From: RGIG4708 sp045633845
GTDB lineage: Bacteria > Bacillota > Clostridia > UMGS1810
DNA: 44,871 nucleotides
Direction: 5' to 3'
NCBI GenBank assembly: GCA_045633845.1
Contig: JAZQZC010000022.1
Coordinates: 1 to 44,871, forward strand
A program made the translations under genes and the position numbers. The notes under the pieces are model-generated. The model searched no databases and was not told the DNA's origin. It saw only the letters and a list, made by a program, of their open reading frames with translations. This document shows, one piece after another, positions 7,230 through 15,625 of the stretch (position 1 is the stretch's first letter; each line of letters opens with the position of its first letter).

Positions 7230-7350
7230 AGCGCCAGAACTGATTTTGCTATCAGTTGACGAGGATGGGGAGTTATCGAAACTTCGGCGGGTGCCCCACG
7301 GTATCACACTACCGTAAACGGTCGGCAAAAGCAAAAAGTGATTTTTGTTG
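7230..7350 (+). ncRNA. glmS ribozyme riboswitch
   Basis: Self-cleaving RNA activated by glucosamine-6-phosphate. The 5' end AGCGCCAGAACTG is the conserved cleavage-site segment; cleavage is expected between A7230 and G7231. The core AGTTGACGAGGATGGGG, then TTATCGAA, TTCGGCGG, GTGCCCC and the P3.1/P4 hairpin GGTA-tcacac-TACC follow in the expected order. When the product sugar accumulates, cleavage exposes the mRNA to decay and lowers GlmS. It lies between the glmS promoter and start. The 3' limit is approximate. Confidence 0.93.
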
Positions 7351-7423
7351 TGTTAAAACCTTAAACAGATGATATAAAAAGTTTCTTTTTTATTCTCACT
7401 ATCAGTAACGGAGGAAGAAAATT

Positions 7424-9235
7424 ATGTGTGGAATTGTTGGTTACATTGGTAATCGAAAGGCCGCTCCCATTTTATTTGACGGCCTTGAAAAGCTTGAATA
7501 CCGCGGATACGACTCCGCAGGTGTTGCGGTGCTTGACGGAGGAATTAAATGCTGCAAGGTTAAAGGAAGGCTTGCAAACCTCAGAGAAGCATCAGCAAAA
7601 ACAGATGTAGACGGAACTATGGGCATAGGTCATACAAGATGGGCTACCCACGGCGCTCCGTCGGATGTGAATTCACATCCTCATATGAGCTGCGACGGCA
7701 AAATTGCTGTTGTTCACAACGGCATTATCGAAAACTACGAGGAGCTGCGCAAAGAGCTTACAGAAAAGGGCTGCACCTTTAAATCCGAAACAGATACAGA
7801 GGTTATCCCAAACCTTATAAGCATCTATTACAAAGGCGATTTGCTTGACGCAGTTATCAAAGCAACACAAAAGCTTATTGGCAGCTATGCAATATGCGTT
7901 ATTTGTGAAAATGACCCGGGCAAAATGATTGCAGTGCGCAAGGACAGCCCGCTTATTATAGGGCTTAAGGATGACGAAAAGTTTATTGCATCGGATATCC
8001 CTGCAATTCTTAAAGAAACACGTAGCGTGTATCTCCTTGAGGACAACGAGTATGTTGTCCTCCGTGCAAACAAATGCAGAATATACACAAAAGATATGCA
8101 GGAAATTACACGCAACATATTTAATGTTACATTTGATGACAACGCAGCCGAAAAAGCAGGCTACGACCACTTTATGCTTAAAGAAATTCACGAGCAGCCA
8201 AAGGCTGTACGTGACACCTTAGCTGGCAGAATTATGCAGGGCAAGGCAGTTAGTTTTGACGGCTTTGACAAAGCACAGGTAAATACAATAGACAAAATAT
8301 ACATTGTTGCGTGCGGCACAGCATACCACGCAGGTGTGGTCGGCAAAACTGCCATTGAGCAGCTTGCAGGCATCCCTGTTGAAACTGATATTGCATCAGA
8401 ATTCCGCTACCGCAATCCTATTATAGGCAAAAACAACCTTTTGGTTATTGTGAGCCAGTCGGGCGAAACTGCCGACACACTTGCTGCACTCCGCCTTGCA
8501 AAATCAAAGGGTGCAAAGGTGCTTGCAATTACAAACGTTGTGGGCAGCACCGCATCAAGAGAGGCAGACTTTGTGTTTTACACACATGCAGGCCCCGAAA
8601 TTGCGGTTGCGTCAACAAAGGCGTACACAACTCAGCTTATTGCTATGTATACCTTAGCCCTGTTCCTTGCCGAAAACAAAGGTACACTCACTGCTGAGCA
8701 GATAGAAAATTACAAAGCAGATTTGCTCCAAATACCCGAAAAAATCGAAGATGTTCTTAAATGTGAGCAGGCAATTTCAAAAATGAGCGTTGACCTTACA
8801 AAAGAGAGTGATATGTTCTTCTTAGGTCGCGGACTTGACTATGCAGTGGCGATGGAGGGTTCACTCAAGCTTAAGGAAATTTCGTACATTCACTCAGAGC
8901 CATATGCAGGCGGCGAGCTTAAGCATGGCCCTATTGCTCTTATTGAAAAGGACACTGTTGTTATTGCAATTTCTACAAACAAAGAGCTTGAGCCAAAAAT
9001 GGCATCAAACGTAAAAGAGGTTATAACAAGAGGCGCTTATGTAATAGGCGTTACAACCGAAAATATGAGCGACACCAACTACAGGCAGACAATAAGCATC
9101 CCTGTTATGAACGAGTTGTTTACCCCTGTTGTATCGGTGATTCCGCTCCAGCTTATTGCATACTACGTGTCTACTGCAAAAGGTCTTGACGTTGACAAGC
9201 CGAGAAACTTGGCAAAATCGGTTACCGTTGAATAA
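7424..9235 (+). CDS. glmS: Glutamine-fructose-6-phosphate aminotransferase
   Basis: Converts fructose-6-phosphate and glutamine to glucosamine-6-phosphate, the first committed step to UDP-GlcNAc for peptidoglycan. 603 residues, full length. The class-II glutamine amidotransferase domain starts with MCGIVGYIGN, so Cys2 becomes the N-terminal nucleophile. GHTRWATHG and SHPHM follow. Two SIS sugar-isomerase domains hold SQSGETADT and the C-terminal LAKSVTVE tail. GGAGG lies 9 nt before ATG 7424. Expression is set by the upstream ribozyme and consensus promoter. Transcription probably ends in the repeat cluster downstream, although no ordinary terminator was found. Confidence 0.98.
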   Translation: MCGIVGYIGNRKAAPILFDGLEKLEYRGYDSAGVAVLDGGIKCCKVKGRLANLREASAKTDVDGTMGIGHTRWATHGAPSDVNSHPHMSCDGKIAVVHNGIIENYEELRKELTEKGCTFKSETDTEVIPNLISIYYKGDLLDAVIKATQKLIGSYAICVICENDPGKMIAVRKDSPLIIGLKDDEKFIASDIPAILKETRSVYLLEDNEYVVLRANKCRIYTKDMQEITRNIFNVTFDDNAAEKAGYDHFMLKEIHEQPKAVRDTLAGRIMQGKAVSFDGFDKAQVNTIDKIYIVACGTAYHAGVVGKTAIEQLAGIPVETDIASEFRYRNPIIGKNNLLVIVSQSGETADTLAALRLAKSKGAKVLAITNVVGSTASREADFVFYTHAGPEIAVASTKAYTTQLIAMYTLALFLAENKGTLTAEQIENYKADLLQIPEKIEDVLKCEQAISKMSVDLTKESDMFFLGRGLDYAVAMEGSLKLKEISYIHSEPYAGGELKHGPIALIEKDTVVIAISTNKELEPKMASNVKEVITRGAYVIGVTTENMSDTNYRQTISIPVMNELFTPVVSVIPLQLIAYYVSTAKGLDVDKPRNLAKSVTVE

Positions 9236-9268
9236 GGTCAGACTTTGCAAACAAATGAAAACTAACCT

Positions 9269-9318
9269 GTGACAGATGGGGGACGCACCTTTTTCAAAGG
9301 AACTTCCCCCACTGTCAC
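9269..9318. repeat. Palindromic repeat, complete
   Basis: GTGACAGATGGGGG and CCCCCACTGTCAC arms, internal loop ACGCA opposite AACTT, inner arm CCTTTTTCAAAGG. It opens the glmS-dapA repeat cluster. Confidence 0.88.
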
Positions 9319-9319
9319 C

Positions 9320-9370
9320 TATGACAAACGCGCGTTCGCATGACAACGGGGACATTCCTCGCAAGAGGTG
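9320..9370. repeat. Palindromic repeat fragments
   Basis: A TGACAAACG left foot (9321-9338) is followed by the left two thirds of a TGACAACG copy, ending at GAGGTGTG where the next complete element begins. The right arm of the second copy is missing. Confidence 0.7.
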
Positions 9371-9426
9371 TGTTTTGACAAACGGGGATGTTCGTGCTTG
9401 CACGTGCGTCCTCGTTTGTTGAAACA
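9371..9426. repeat. Palindromic repeat, complete, nested
   Basis: TGACAAACG type with feet TGTTTTGACAAACG and CGTTTGTTGAAACA and inner arm CGTGC-TT-GCACG. It interrupts a TGACAACG copy, which suggests that it moved in after that copy. Confidence 0.9.
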
Positions 9427-9475
9427 TTGACAACGGGGACATTCCTTGTAAAAGGTGTGTCCTCGCTTGTTGTGC
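9427..9475. repeat. Palindromic repeat, complete
   Basis: TGACAACG type with right arm CGCTTGTTG, internal loop ACATT opposite TGTGT, and inner arm CCTT-GTAA-AAGG. The GCGAACA linker follows. Confidence 0.88.
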
Positions 9476-9496
9476 GAACAATCGAAAACTAACTGC

Positions 9497-9543
9497 TGAC
9501 AGATGGGGACGCACCTTTTTTAAAGGAACTTCCCCATCTGTCA
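9497..9543. repeat. Palindromic repeat, complete
   Basis: TGACAGATGGGGA and TCCCCATCTGTCA arms pair perfectly. Internal loop ACGCA opposite AACTT; inner arm CCTTT-TTT-AAAGG. Confidence 0.92.
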
Positions 9544-9606
9544 CCCGCTGTCACCCGCAAAACGAAATTTTGTTTTGGGTTTTTGTGGAATTTACTAATA
9601 TTTTGA

Positions 9607-9635
9607 TTGACAAATCGCATATATAATGATATAAT
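9607..9635 (+). promoter_or_regulatory. Lysine operon promoter
   Basis: TTGACA (9607-9612) and TATAAT (9630-9635) with a 17-nt spacer, a perfect consensus. The riboswitch aptamer begins about 10 nt downstream of the -10. Confidence 0.92.
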
Positions 9636-9644
9636 ACCCTTGTT

Positions 9645-9801
9645 GATAGAGGTGCATTGTGTAATGAGTATGCATTGTGTAAGCCTTGGCAGGGTGTTGC
9701 AATGCAAAAAGGTACAGGTGCCGAAGAGAGCCTTTAGCCACGGCTTGTCTGGCAAAACAAAATAAGATTTGTTTTGCTGTCGCAATTAGCGGAGTGCTAT
9801 C
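9645..9801 (+). ncRNA. Lysine riboswitch (L box)
   Basis: Aptamer for lysine. Recognised blocks in order are GATAGAGGTGC at the P1 5' strand, GAGTATGC, GGTGCCGAAGAG, TCTGGCA, CTGTCGCA and AGCGGAGTGCTATC at the P1 3' strand. P1 pairs GATAG (9645-9649) with CTATC (9797-9801). The same GCTATC can pair instead with GATAGC of the terminator stem at 9829-9834. Lysine-bound P1 therefore allows termination, and unbound RNA forms an antiterminator. It controls dapA-lysC-lysA. Confidence 0.92.
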
Positions 9802-9828
9802 TTCCACTTGTATTTTGTACTTGTATGG

Positions 9829-9852
9829 GATAGCCTTGCGGCTATCTTTTTT
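9829..9852 (+). terminator. Riboswitch-controlled terminator
   Basis: Perfect 7-bp stem GATAGCC-TTGC-GGCTATC followed by six T. Its 5' arm competes with the P1 5' strand for the P1 3' strand of the lysine aptamer. Confidence 0.95.
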
Positions 9853-9877
9853 AATTATTATTTTTGGAGTGATTTTT

Positions 9878-10774
9878 ATGAAAAACACAGTATTTACAGG
9901 TGTTGCAACTGCAATTGTAACACCACTTACCAAAGATGGTATCGACTGGGAAAGCTTTGAAAAGCTTATTGAATGGCAAATAGCAGAGGGTATCAATGCA
10001 ATTGTTGTATGTGGTACAACAGGCGAAAGCTCAACCCTCACCGATGAAGAACACAGAGCAGCAATCAAATTTGCGGTAGATAAAGTAGCAGGCAGAGTGC
10101 CCGTAATTGCAGGTACAGGCAGCAACGATGCTGAATATGCAATAGAGCTTTCTAAGTTCGCGTGCGAGGTCGGTGCAGATGCACTCCTTCTTGTAACACC
10201 ATACTACAACAAAGCAACACAAAAGGGTCTTGTTGCACTCTACACAGCCGTTGCAGACGCCGTTGACAAACCTATTATACTTTACAACGTTCCGTCACGA
10301 ACAGGGGTAAACCTTTTGCCCGAAACCTGCCTTGAGCTCTCTGACCACAAGAATATTGTTGCCATTAAAGAAGCAAGCGGCAACATTTCGCAGATTGCAA
10401 AGCTGGCTTCGCTTATCGGCGACAAAATGGATATTTACTCAGGCAACGACGACCAGATTGTGCCCATTATGTCACTTGGCGGCAAAGGCGTAATTTCGGT
10501 TGTATCAAACATTATGCCCAAAAAGACAGTTGAGCTTTGCGACAAGTTTTTTGCAGGTGATGTAAAAGGTGCGTGCGACATTCAGCTTGGATTTTTGGAC
10601 CTTGTAAACGCACTTTTCAGTGAGGTTAACCCAATCCCTGTAAAGGCAGCAACCGCAGCAATGGGCTTTGGCGAAAATTACTTAAGACTTCCCCTTACTC
10701 CTATGGAGGATGAACACAAGAAAGTGTTGTTTGATGAAATGAAAAAACATAATCTTAATTTTAAGGAGATTTAA
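9878..10774 (+). CDS. dapA: 4-hydroxy-tetrahydrodipicolinate synthase
   Basis: Condenses pyruvate with aspartate semialdehyde, the first step specific to diaminopimelate and lysine synthesis. 298 residues, a TIM barrel of normal length. GTTGES at 46-51 is the substrate loop, Y136 in YNVPSRTG is the proton relay, and K164 in AIKEASG forms the pyruvate Schiff base. The start at 9878 follows GGAG at 7 nt; an upstream in-frame extension would overlap the riboswitch terminator and is rejected. It is the first gene of dapA-lysC-lysA, under riboswitch control. lysC begins 4 nt after its stop. Confidence 0.97.
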   Translation: MKNTVFTGVATAIVTPLTKDGIDWESFEKLIEWQIAEGINAIVVCGTTGESSTLTDEEHRAAIKFAVDKVAGRVPVIAGTGSNDAEYAIELSKFACEVGADALLLVTPYYNKATQKGLVALYTAVADAVDKPIILYNVPSRTGVNLLPETCLELSDHKNIVAIKEASGNISQIAKLASLIGDKMDIYSGNDDQIVPIMSLGGKGVISVVSNIMPKKTVELCDKFFAGDVKGACDIQLGFLDLVNALFSEVNPIPVKAATAAMGFGENYLRLPLTPMEDEHKKVLFDEMKKHNLNFKEI

Positions 10775-10778
10775 TTAA

Positions 10779-12089
10779 ATGGATATAAAAGTAGTAAAAT
10801 TCGGCGGCAGCTCTCTTGCCGATGCAAACCAATTCCGCAAGGTTGCCGAAATTGTAAAAAGCGACAGCGAGAGACGTTATGTTGTGGCATCTGCCCCCGG
10901 CAAAAGAAGCAGCGACGACATCAAAGTAACAGATATGCTTTACGACTGCTATGTGCTTGCCAAAGAAAAAAAGAACATTGACGAGGCTTTTGCAAAAATA
11001 GAAGAAAGATACAACGGCATTATAAAAGATTTGGGAATTGATTTTTCTCTCAAAGAGGAATTTGACAAAATCAAAATGGCTATTGTTCACCACGCAGGCA
11101 GAGATTACATTGCAAGCCGCGGTGAATACCTCAACTCGATGATTCTTGCAAAATATCTCGATTACGATTTTGTAGATGCCGAAACAGGTATTTTCTTTGA
11201 CGAATCGGGTATACTTGATACCAAAAAGACATACGAAACACTTGCCGTAATTCTTTCGCAGCACAGCCATGCGGTTGTGCCGGGCTTTTACGGATGTATG
11301 CCCAACGGAACCATCAAAACATTTTCACGCGGGGGGTCCGACATTACAGGCTCAATTGTTGCCCGTTCTGTCGGTGCAAAAATTTACGAAAACTGGACTG
11401 ACGTATCGGGTATGCTTATGGCTGACCCACGATGCGTGGACGATCCAAAGGTTATAGAAACAATTACCTATAAAGAGCTACGTGAGCTTTCGTATATGGG
11501 TGCCACAGTTATGCACGAGGATGCAATTTTTCCTGTTCGCGAGGTTTGTATTCCAATTAACATACGCAACACAAATGCCCCACAGGACAACGGCACTATG
11601 ATTGTACCTTCTACAAATGAAATTAAAACCGTTATCACAGGTATTGCAGGCAAAAAGGGGTTTTCTACCATTTCTATCGAAAAAGGTATGATGAACTCCG
11701 AGGTTGGCTTTGTAAGAAAAGCCCTCGAAGTGCTGGAAAGATTTGGAGTATCCTTTGAGCACTTCCCATCGGGAATTGACACAATGACCTTTGTAGTTGC
11801 TACCGATACCATTGCAAATATCAAAAACGACGTTATTTCCGAAATATTTAAAAAGACAAATGCCGACAGCGTTGTAATTGAAGATGGTATGGCACTTGTT
11901 GCGGTAGTTGGCAGAGGTATGGTAAGAGCAAAAGGTACCGCTGCAAGAGTATTTAATTCTATTTCTCACGCAGGCATCAACATCAAAATGATAGACCAGG
12001 GCTCCAGTGAGCTCAACATTATTATCGGTATTGACGAAACTGATTACGAAATTACTCTCAATGCAATATATCACGAATTTTACAAATAG
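10779..12089 (+). CDS. lysC: Aspartate kinase
   Basis: Phosphorylates aspartate, the entry step of the aspartate family pathway. 436 residues, monofunctional. The kinase domain begins KFGGSSLAD at residue 7, and FSRGGSDITG lies near 185. Two ACT domains after about residue 300 (VGFVRKALEVLERFGVSFEH; VAVVGRGM...HAGINIKMI) are the usual site of amino-acid feedback. AAGGAG is placed 9 nt before ATG 10779, just inside the dapA end. Placement behind a lysine riboswitch marks it as the lysine-responsive isozyme; threonine sensitivity cannot be judged. Confidence 0.95.
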   Translation: MDIKVVKFGGSSLADANQFRKVAEIVKSDSERRYVVASAPGKRSSDDIKVTDMLYDCYVLAKEKKNIDEAFAKIEERYNGIIKDLGIDFSLKEEFDKIKMAIVHHAGRDYIASRGEYLNSMILAKYLDYDFVDAETGIFFDESGILDTKKTYETLAVILSQHSHAVVPGFYGCMPNGTIKTFSRGGSDITGSIVARSVGAKIYENWTDVSGMLMADPRCVDDPKVIETITYKELRELSYMGATVMHEDAIFPVREVCIPINIRNTNAPQDNGTMIVPSTNEIKTVITGIAGKKGFSTISIEKGMMNSEVGFVRKALEVLERFGVSFEHFPSGIDTMTFVVATDTIANIKNDVISEIFKKTNADSVVIEDGMALVAVVGRGMVRAKGTAARVFNSISHAGINIKMIDQGSSELNIIIGIDETDYEITLNAIYHEFYK

Positions 12090-12104
12090 GAGAAGCATCA
12101 TTTT

Positions 12105-13397
12105 ATGATATGCGATAACATTACTGTTAAAGAGGGCGTATTGCAGTTTGGCGGCATTGATACAACATACCTTGCCGCAAAGTACGGCACGCCCCTCTAC
12201 ATTATGGATGAAGACAAAATCCGCGCAAACTGCAGGACATATGTAAATGCAATGGTTGACGCCTTTGGCGAAAATGCCATGCCTCTTTTTGCAAGCAAGG
12301 CAGCATCCTTTAAAAAAATATACCAAATTGTGTCAAGCGAAAATATGGGCATTGATGTGGTATCCTCGGGCGAAATTTACTGTGCGCTAAAAGCAGGTAT
12401 GACGCTTGACAACGCATATTTTCACAGCAACAACAAAACCGATGAGGACATAAGCTATGCCATTGACAACAGCATTGGATATTTTGTAGTAGACAATATC
12501 GAAGAGGTAGACGCAATAGAACAAATTGCGGCAAGCAAAAACACTGTGCAAAAAATATTGCTGCGCCTCACCCCGGGCATTGACACTCACACATACGAGG
12601 CTGTAAACACAGGCAAGGTAGATTCAAAGTTTGGCACTGCAATTGAAACAGGTCAGGCAATTAGGATGGTTGAGTATGTGCTCACAAAGGCTCACATTGA
12701 GCTGGTTGGCTTTCACTGCCACATAGGTTCACAGGTTTTTGACTCCGACACGTTTTTCCGCGGTTCGGACATTATGCTCGATTTTATTGCAGAGGCAAAA
12801 CACAAATTTGGCTACATTACAAAGCAGCTTGATTTGGGCGGCGGCTACGGTGTACGCTATGTACAAAGCGACCCCACAATTGACATTGCCCAAAACATAA
12901 AGCAGGTTGCAACCAAAATAAAACTCAAATGTGCAGCACTTAATATAGATATGCCTAAAATCCTTATGGAGCCTGGCAGGAGCATAGTTGCAGATGCAGG
13001 TATGACACTTTACACCGTGGGCACTGTAAAAACAATTCCCGGTTACAAAAATTATGTATCTGTTGACGGTGGTATGGCTGACAACCCGAGATTTGCCCTT
13101 TACGGCTCGCCATACACAGTTTATATAGCAAACAAAATGGACTCACCCGCCGACTTTAACTGCTCGCTTGTGGGCAGATGCTGCGAAAGCGGAGATATTA
13201 TTCAGGAAAATATTCATCTTCCAAAGCCGCAGCGCGGTGACATTGCTGCAGTTTGCACTACAGGTGCATACAACTTTTCTATGGCATCAAATTACAACAG
13301 ACTCACAATTCCGCCTGTTGTTATGGTAAGTGGCGGCTGCGATTATGTTGCTGTTAAACGGCAATCACTTGAACACTTGACTGCAAATGACGTATAG
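12105..13397 (+). CDS. lysA: Diaminopimelate decarboxylase
   Basis: PLP enzyme that converts meso-diaminopimelate to lysine, the last step of the pathway. 430 residues. K65 in FASKAASF is the cofactor lysine. HCHIGSQ near 205, LGGGYGVRY near 247 and EPGRSIVADAG near 290 bind PLP phosphate, and CESGD near 354 holds the catalytic cysteine of the dimer partner. AGGAG lies 10 nt upstream. It ends the operon; the TAG stop is one base from a palindromic repeat. dapB and the other middle steps are not in the window. Confidence 0.96.
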   Translation: MICDNITVKEGVLQFGGIDTTYLAAKYGTPLYIMDEDKIRANCRTYVNAMVDAFGENAMPLFASKAASFKKIYQIVSSENMGIDVVSSGEIYCALKAGMTLDNAYFHSNNKTDEDISYAIDNSIGYFVVDNIEEVDAIEQIAASKNTVQKILLRLTPGIDTHTYEAVNTGKVDSKFGTAIETGQAIRMVEYVLTKAHIELVGFHCHIGSQVFDSDTFFRGSDIMLDFIAEAKHKFGYITKQLDLGGGYGVRYVQSDPTIDIAQNIKQVATKIKLKCAALNIDMPKILMEPGRSIVADAGMTLYTVGTVKTIPGYKNYVSVDGGMADNPRFALYGSPYTVYIANKMDSPADFNCSLVGRCCESGDIIQENIHLPKPQRGDIAAVCTTGAYNFSMASNYNRLTIPPVVMVSGGCDYVAVKRQSLEHLTANDV

Positions 13398-13450
13398 TGT
13401 GACAGAGGGGACGCCAAAAAAACAGCTCCGTCCCCAACGGTTTGTTTTGC
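13397..13450. repeat. Palindromic repeat, degenerate
   Basis: Starts as a TGACAG-type copy (GTGTGACAGAGGGGACG), but the centre is replaced by an A-rich loop and the right side reads CGTCCCC then AACGGTTTG. GGGGACG and CGTCCCC still pair. It directly follows the lysA stop. Confidence 0.65.
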
Positions 13451-13509
13451 GTTCACATGACAACGGGGACGTTCCTCGCAAGAGGTGTGTCCTCGTTTGT
13501 TGTGTGAAC
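13451..13509. repeat. Palindromic repeat, complete
   Basis: TGACAACG type with extended feet GTTCACATGACAACG and CGTTTGTTGTGTGAAC, internal loop ACGTT opposite TGTGT, inner arm CCTC-GCAA-GAGG. Confidence 0.9.
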
Positions 13510-13528
13510 AAATGACTAAGCTTAACCC

Positions 13529-13574
13529 GTAACAGAGGGGACGCACCTTTTACAAAGGAACATCCCCCTGTCAC
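13529..13574. repeat. Palindromic repeat, complete
   Basis: TGACAG type, with one change (GTAACAG) in the left foot, internal loop ACGCA opposite AACAT and inner arm CCTTT-TAC-AAAGG. Confidence 0.88.
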
Positions 13575-13602
13575 CTGCCATCCCTTAAAAATGACGAACA
13601 AA

Positions 13603-13654
13603 AAAAACCAAACGGAGACATTCCTTGTCAAAGGTGTGTCCCCGTTTGGTTTTT
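13603..13654. repeat. Palindromic repeat acting as terminator
   Basis: Outer arms AAAAACCAAACGG and CCGTTTGGTTTTT, unique to this copy, around loop ACATT opposite TGTGT and inner arm CCTT-GTC-AAAGG. It stops one base short of the ABC exporter stop codon, between convergent genes. A5 and T5 at the feet give it the form of a bidirectional intrinsic terminator. Confidence 0.88.
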
Positions 13655-13655
13655 G

Positions 13656-15611
13656 TCAATCAAGTTCTTTCAGTCCTGTATACAATTCATAATATCTGCC
13701 TTTTAGTTCCAAAAGCTCATCGTGAGTGCCGCGCTCAATAATTTCGCCGTCCTCCAGCACCATAATTGCATTTGCATTGCGCACTGTTGAAAGCCTGTGG
13801 GCAATAACAAAGGTTGTTCTGTTATTCATAAGTCTGTCCATACCATGCTCTATGTGACGCTCTGTTCGAGTATCTACCGAGGATGTAGCTTCGTCAAGGA
13901 CAAGTATAGGCGCTTTGGATAGTGCCGCGCGTGCAATATTAAGCAGCTGACGCTGACCCTGCGAAAGGTTTGCACCATCACCCGACAGCATAGTGTTGTA
14001 GCCGTCGGACAAGCGCATTATAAAGCTGTGTGCACTTGCAAGCTTTGCTGCCTCAACAACCTCTTCGTCGGTGGCATCAAGTCTGCCGTAACGGATATTT
14101 TCCATAACAGTGCCTGTAAAAAGATGTGTATCCTGCAGCACCATTGCAATGTTTTTGCGCAGAGTTTCTCTGTCGATATCCTCAATATTTATTCCATCTA
14201 TTGTTATACTGCCCGATTTTATGTCATAAAACCTTGTAAGCAGGTTTGTAATAGTTGTTTTGCCTGCGCCGGTAGAGCCTACAAAAGCAATTTTCTGGCA
14301 AGGCTTTGCATAAAGGCTTATGTTTTTAAGCACAGTCTTTTTGTCATTGTAGCCAAAAGTAACATTGTCAAAAACAACATTGCCTTTTATATCGGCAACA
14401 TCATTTGTTTTGCCGCGCTGCTCAGGCTCTCTGTCCATCACATCAAACACACGCTCGGCTCCTGCAAGTGCCGCAAACACTGTTGACATCTGCTGTGAAA
14501 TCATATTGATAGGCATCGAAAACTGCCTTGAATAGTTGGCAAAAACCGTAAGTGCACCGGGAGTAAGCATACCTGCACACATAAGTATGCCGCCCACACC
14601 TACTGTAATTCCGTACGAAATCTGCGATGTATTGCCCATAATAGGCCCCATAACACCGCCCCAAAACTGCGCCTTAAACTGCTTGTCACGCATATCGTCG
14701 TTGAGCAGGTCAAACTCTTCAACGCAGGACTTTTCGTGATTGAACACCTTTATGACCTTTTGCCCTGTAACAGTTTCTTCTATATATCCGTTTACTGCGC
14801 CAAGAGCAATCTGCTGACCCTTATAGTATTTTGACGAGCGCTTTGCAATTGCCCCGCCGCCTCGTGCAAATATCGGTATAAACACAACTGTTATAAGCGT
14901 TAAAATCCAGTTGGTAGTAATCATAAACACAAATGTGCCCACAAGTGTAATTGTACCCGAGCAAAGGGATGTAAGTGTATTGTTAAGCATAATATCTATG
15001 TTGTCAATATCGTTGGTAAAGCGTGACATTACCTCGCCTGTGGGATTTTCGTCAAAGTATTTTACAGGGAGCTTTTGCAGCTTTTTAAACAAGTCGTTCC
15101 GTATTTTTACAACTGCCCCCTGAGATACCGAAAGCATAATACGAGCCTGCAAAAACTGTGCAATCACACCTGTAATGTACACTGCTGCAAGTATCATAAT
15201 TGCCGCAAAAATATATGCATACACACTGTCACCCATAAAGCTCTGTGCAAGCGGGAGCACCTTTTGAATAACAGAATCTGCCGCACGCTGTGTTGCGCTT
15301 GCCGTCAGCTCAATGTGAGGTGCAACCTCTTTTGTAATGCGGTCTATTATAGGCGCAAGCATATATGCGCCTATAAGCGATGTGCAGGTAGACAGAACCA
15401 TCAAAAATGCAACCGCAACAAGACGGAATTTGTATTTAGCAACATAGCTGAGCATACGTGCAATTGTTTTGCCTGTGTTTTTTGGCTTGCCGGTAGGCCT
15501 CGGACCTCTGCCGGGAGGGCCTCCCGGTCTGCCGCCTGGCATACCGCCTCTTTTTTCGGGTGCAGCAGACTTGCCGTACTGCTTTAAAAGCTGATTTAAA
15601 TCTCTTGCCAT
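13656..15611 (-). CDS. ABC exporter half-transporter, canonical ATP site
   Basis: 651-residue exporter subunit with fused membrane and ATPase domains. Residues 1-55 are a cytoplasmic extension rich in Gly and Pro. About six transmembrane helices follow from residue 60, then the nucleotide-binding domain: Walker A GSTGAGKTT near 430, signature LSQGQRQ, and Walker B LVLDEATSSVD with the catalytic glutamate. It is the second gene of a heterodimeric pair, and the substrate cannot be predicted. The start at 15611 is chosen because AAGGAGG lies 8 nt before it. An in-frame open stretch continues into the MITE-like element upstream and is not taken as coding. Confidence 0.9.
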   Translation of the reverse strand: MARDLNQLLKQYGKSAAPEKRGGMPGGRPGGPPGRGPRPTGKPKNTGKTIARMLSYVAKYKFRLVAVAFLMVLSTCTSLIGAYMLAPIIDRITKEVAPHIELTASATQRAADSVIQKVLPLAQSFMGDSVYAYIFAAIMILAAVYITGVIAQFLQARIMLSVSQGAVVKIRNDLFKKLQKLPVKYFDENPTGEVMSRFTNDIDNIDIMLNNTLTSLCSGTITLVGTFVFMITTNWILTLITVVFIPIFARGGGAIAKRSSKYYKGQQIALGAVNGYIEETVTGQKVIKVFNHEKSCVEEFDLLNDDMRDKQFKAQFWGGVMGPIMGNTSQISYGITVGVGGILMCAGMLTPGALTVFANYSRQFSMPINMISQQMSTVFAALAGAERVFDVMDREPEQRGKTNDVADIKGNVVFDNVTFGYNDKKTVLKNISLYAKPCQKIAFVGSTGAGKTTITNLLTRFYDIKSGSITIDGINIEDIDRETLRKNIAMVLQDTHLFTGTVMENIRYGRLDATDEEVVEAAKLASAHSFIMRLSDGYNTMLSGDGANLSQGQRQLLNIARAALSKAPILVLDEATSSVDTRTERHIEHGMDRLMNNRTTFVIAHRLSTVRNANAIMVLEDGEIIERGTHDELLELKGRYYELYTGLKELD

Positions 15612-15625
15612 CTGATACTCCTCCT

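Noticed and set aside
9686..9877. 64-codon N-terminal extension of dapA
   Set aside because: It overlaps the lysine aptamer and terminator, and lacks similarity to the DapA N-terminus.
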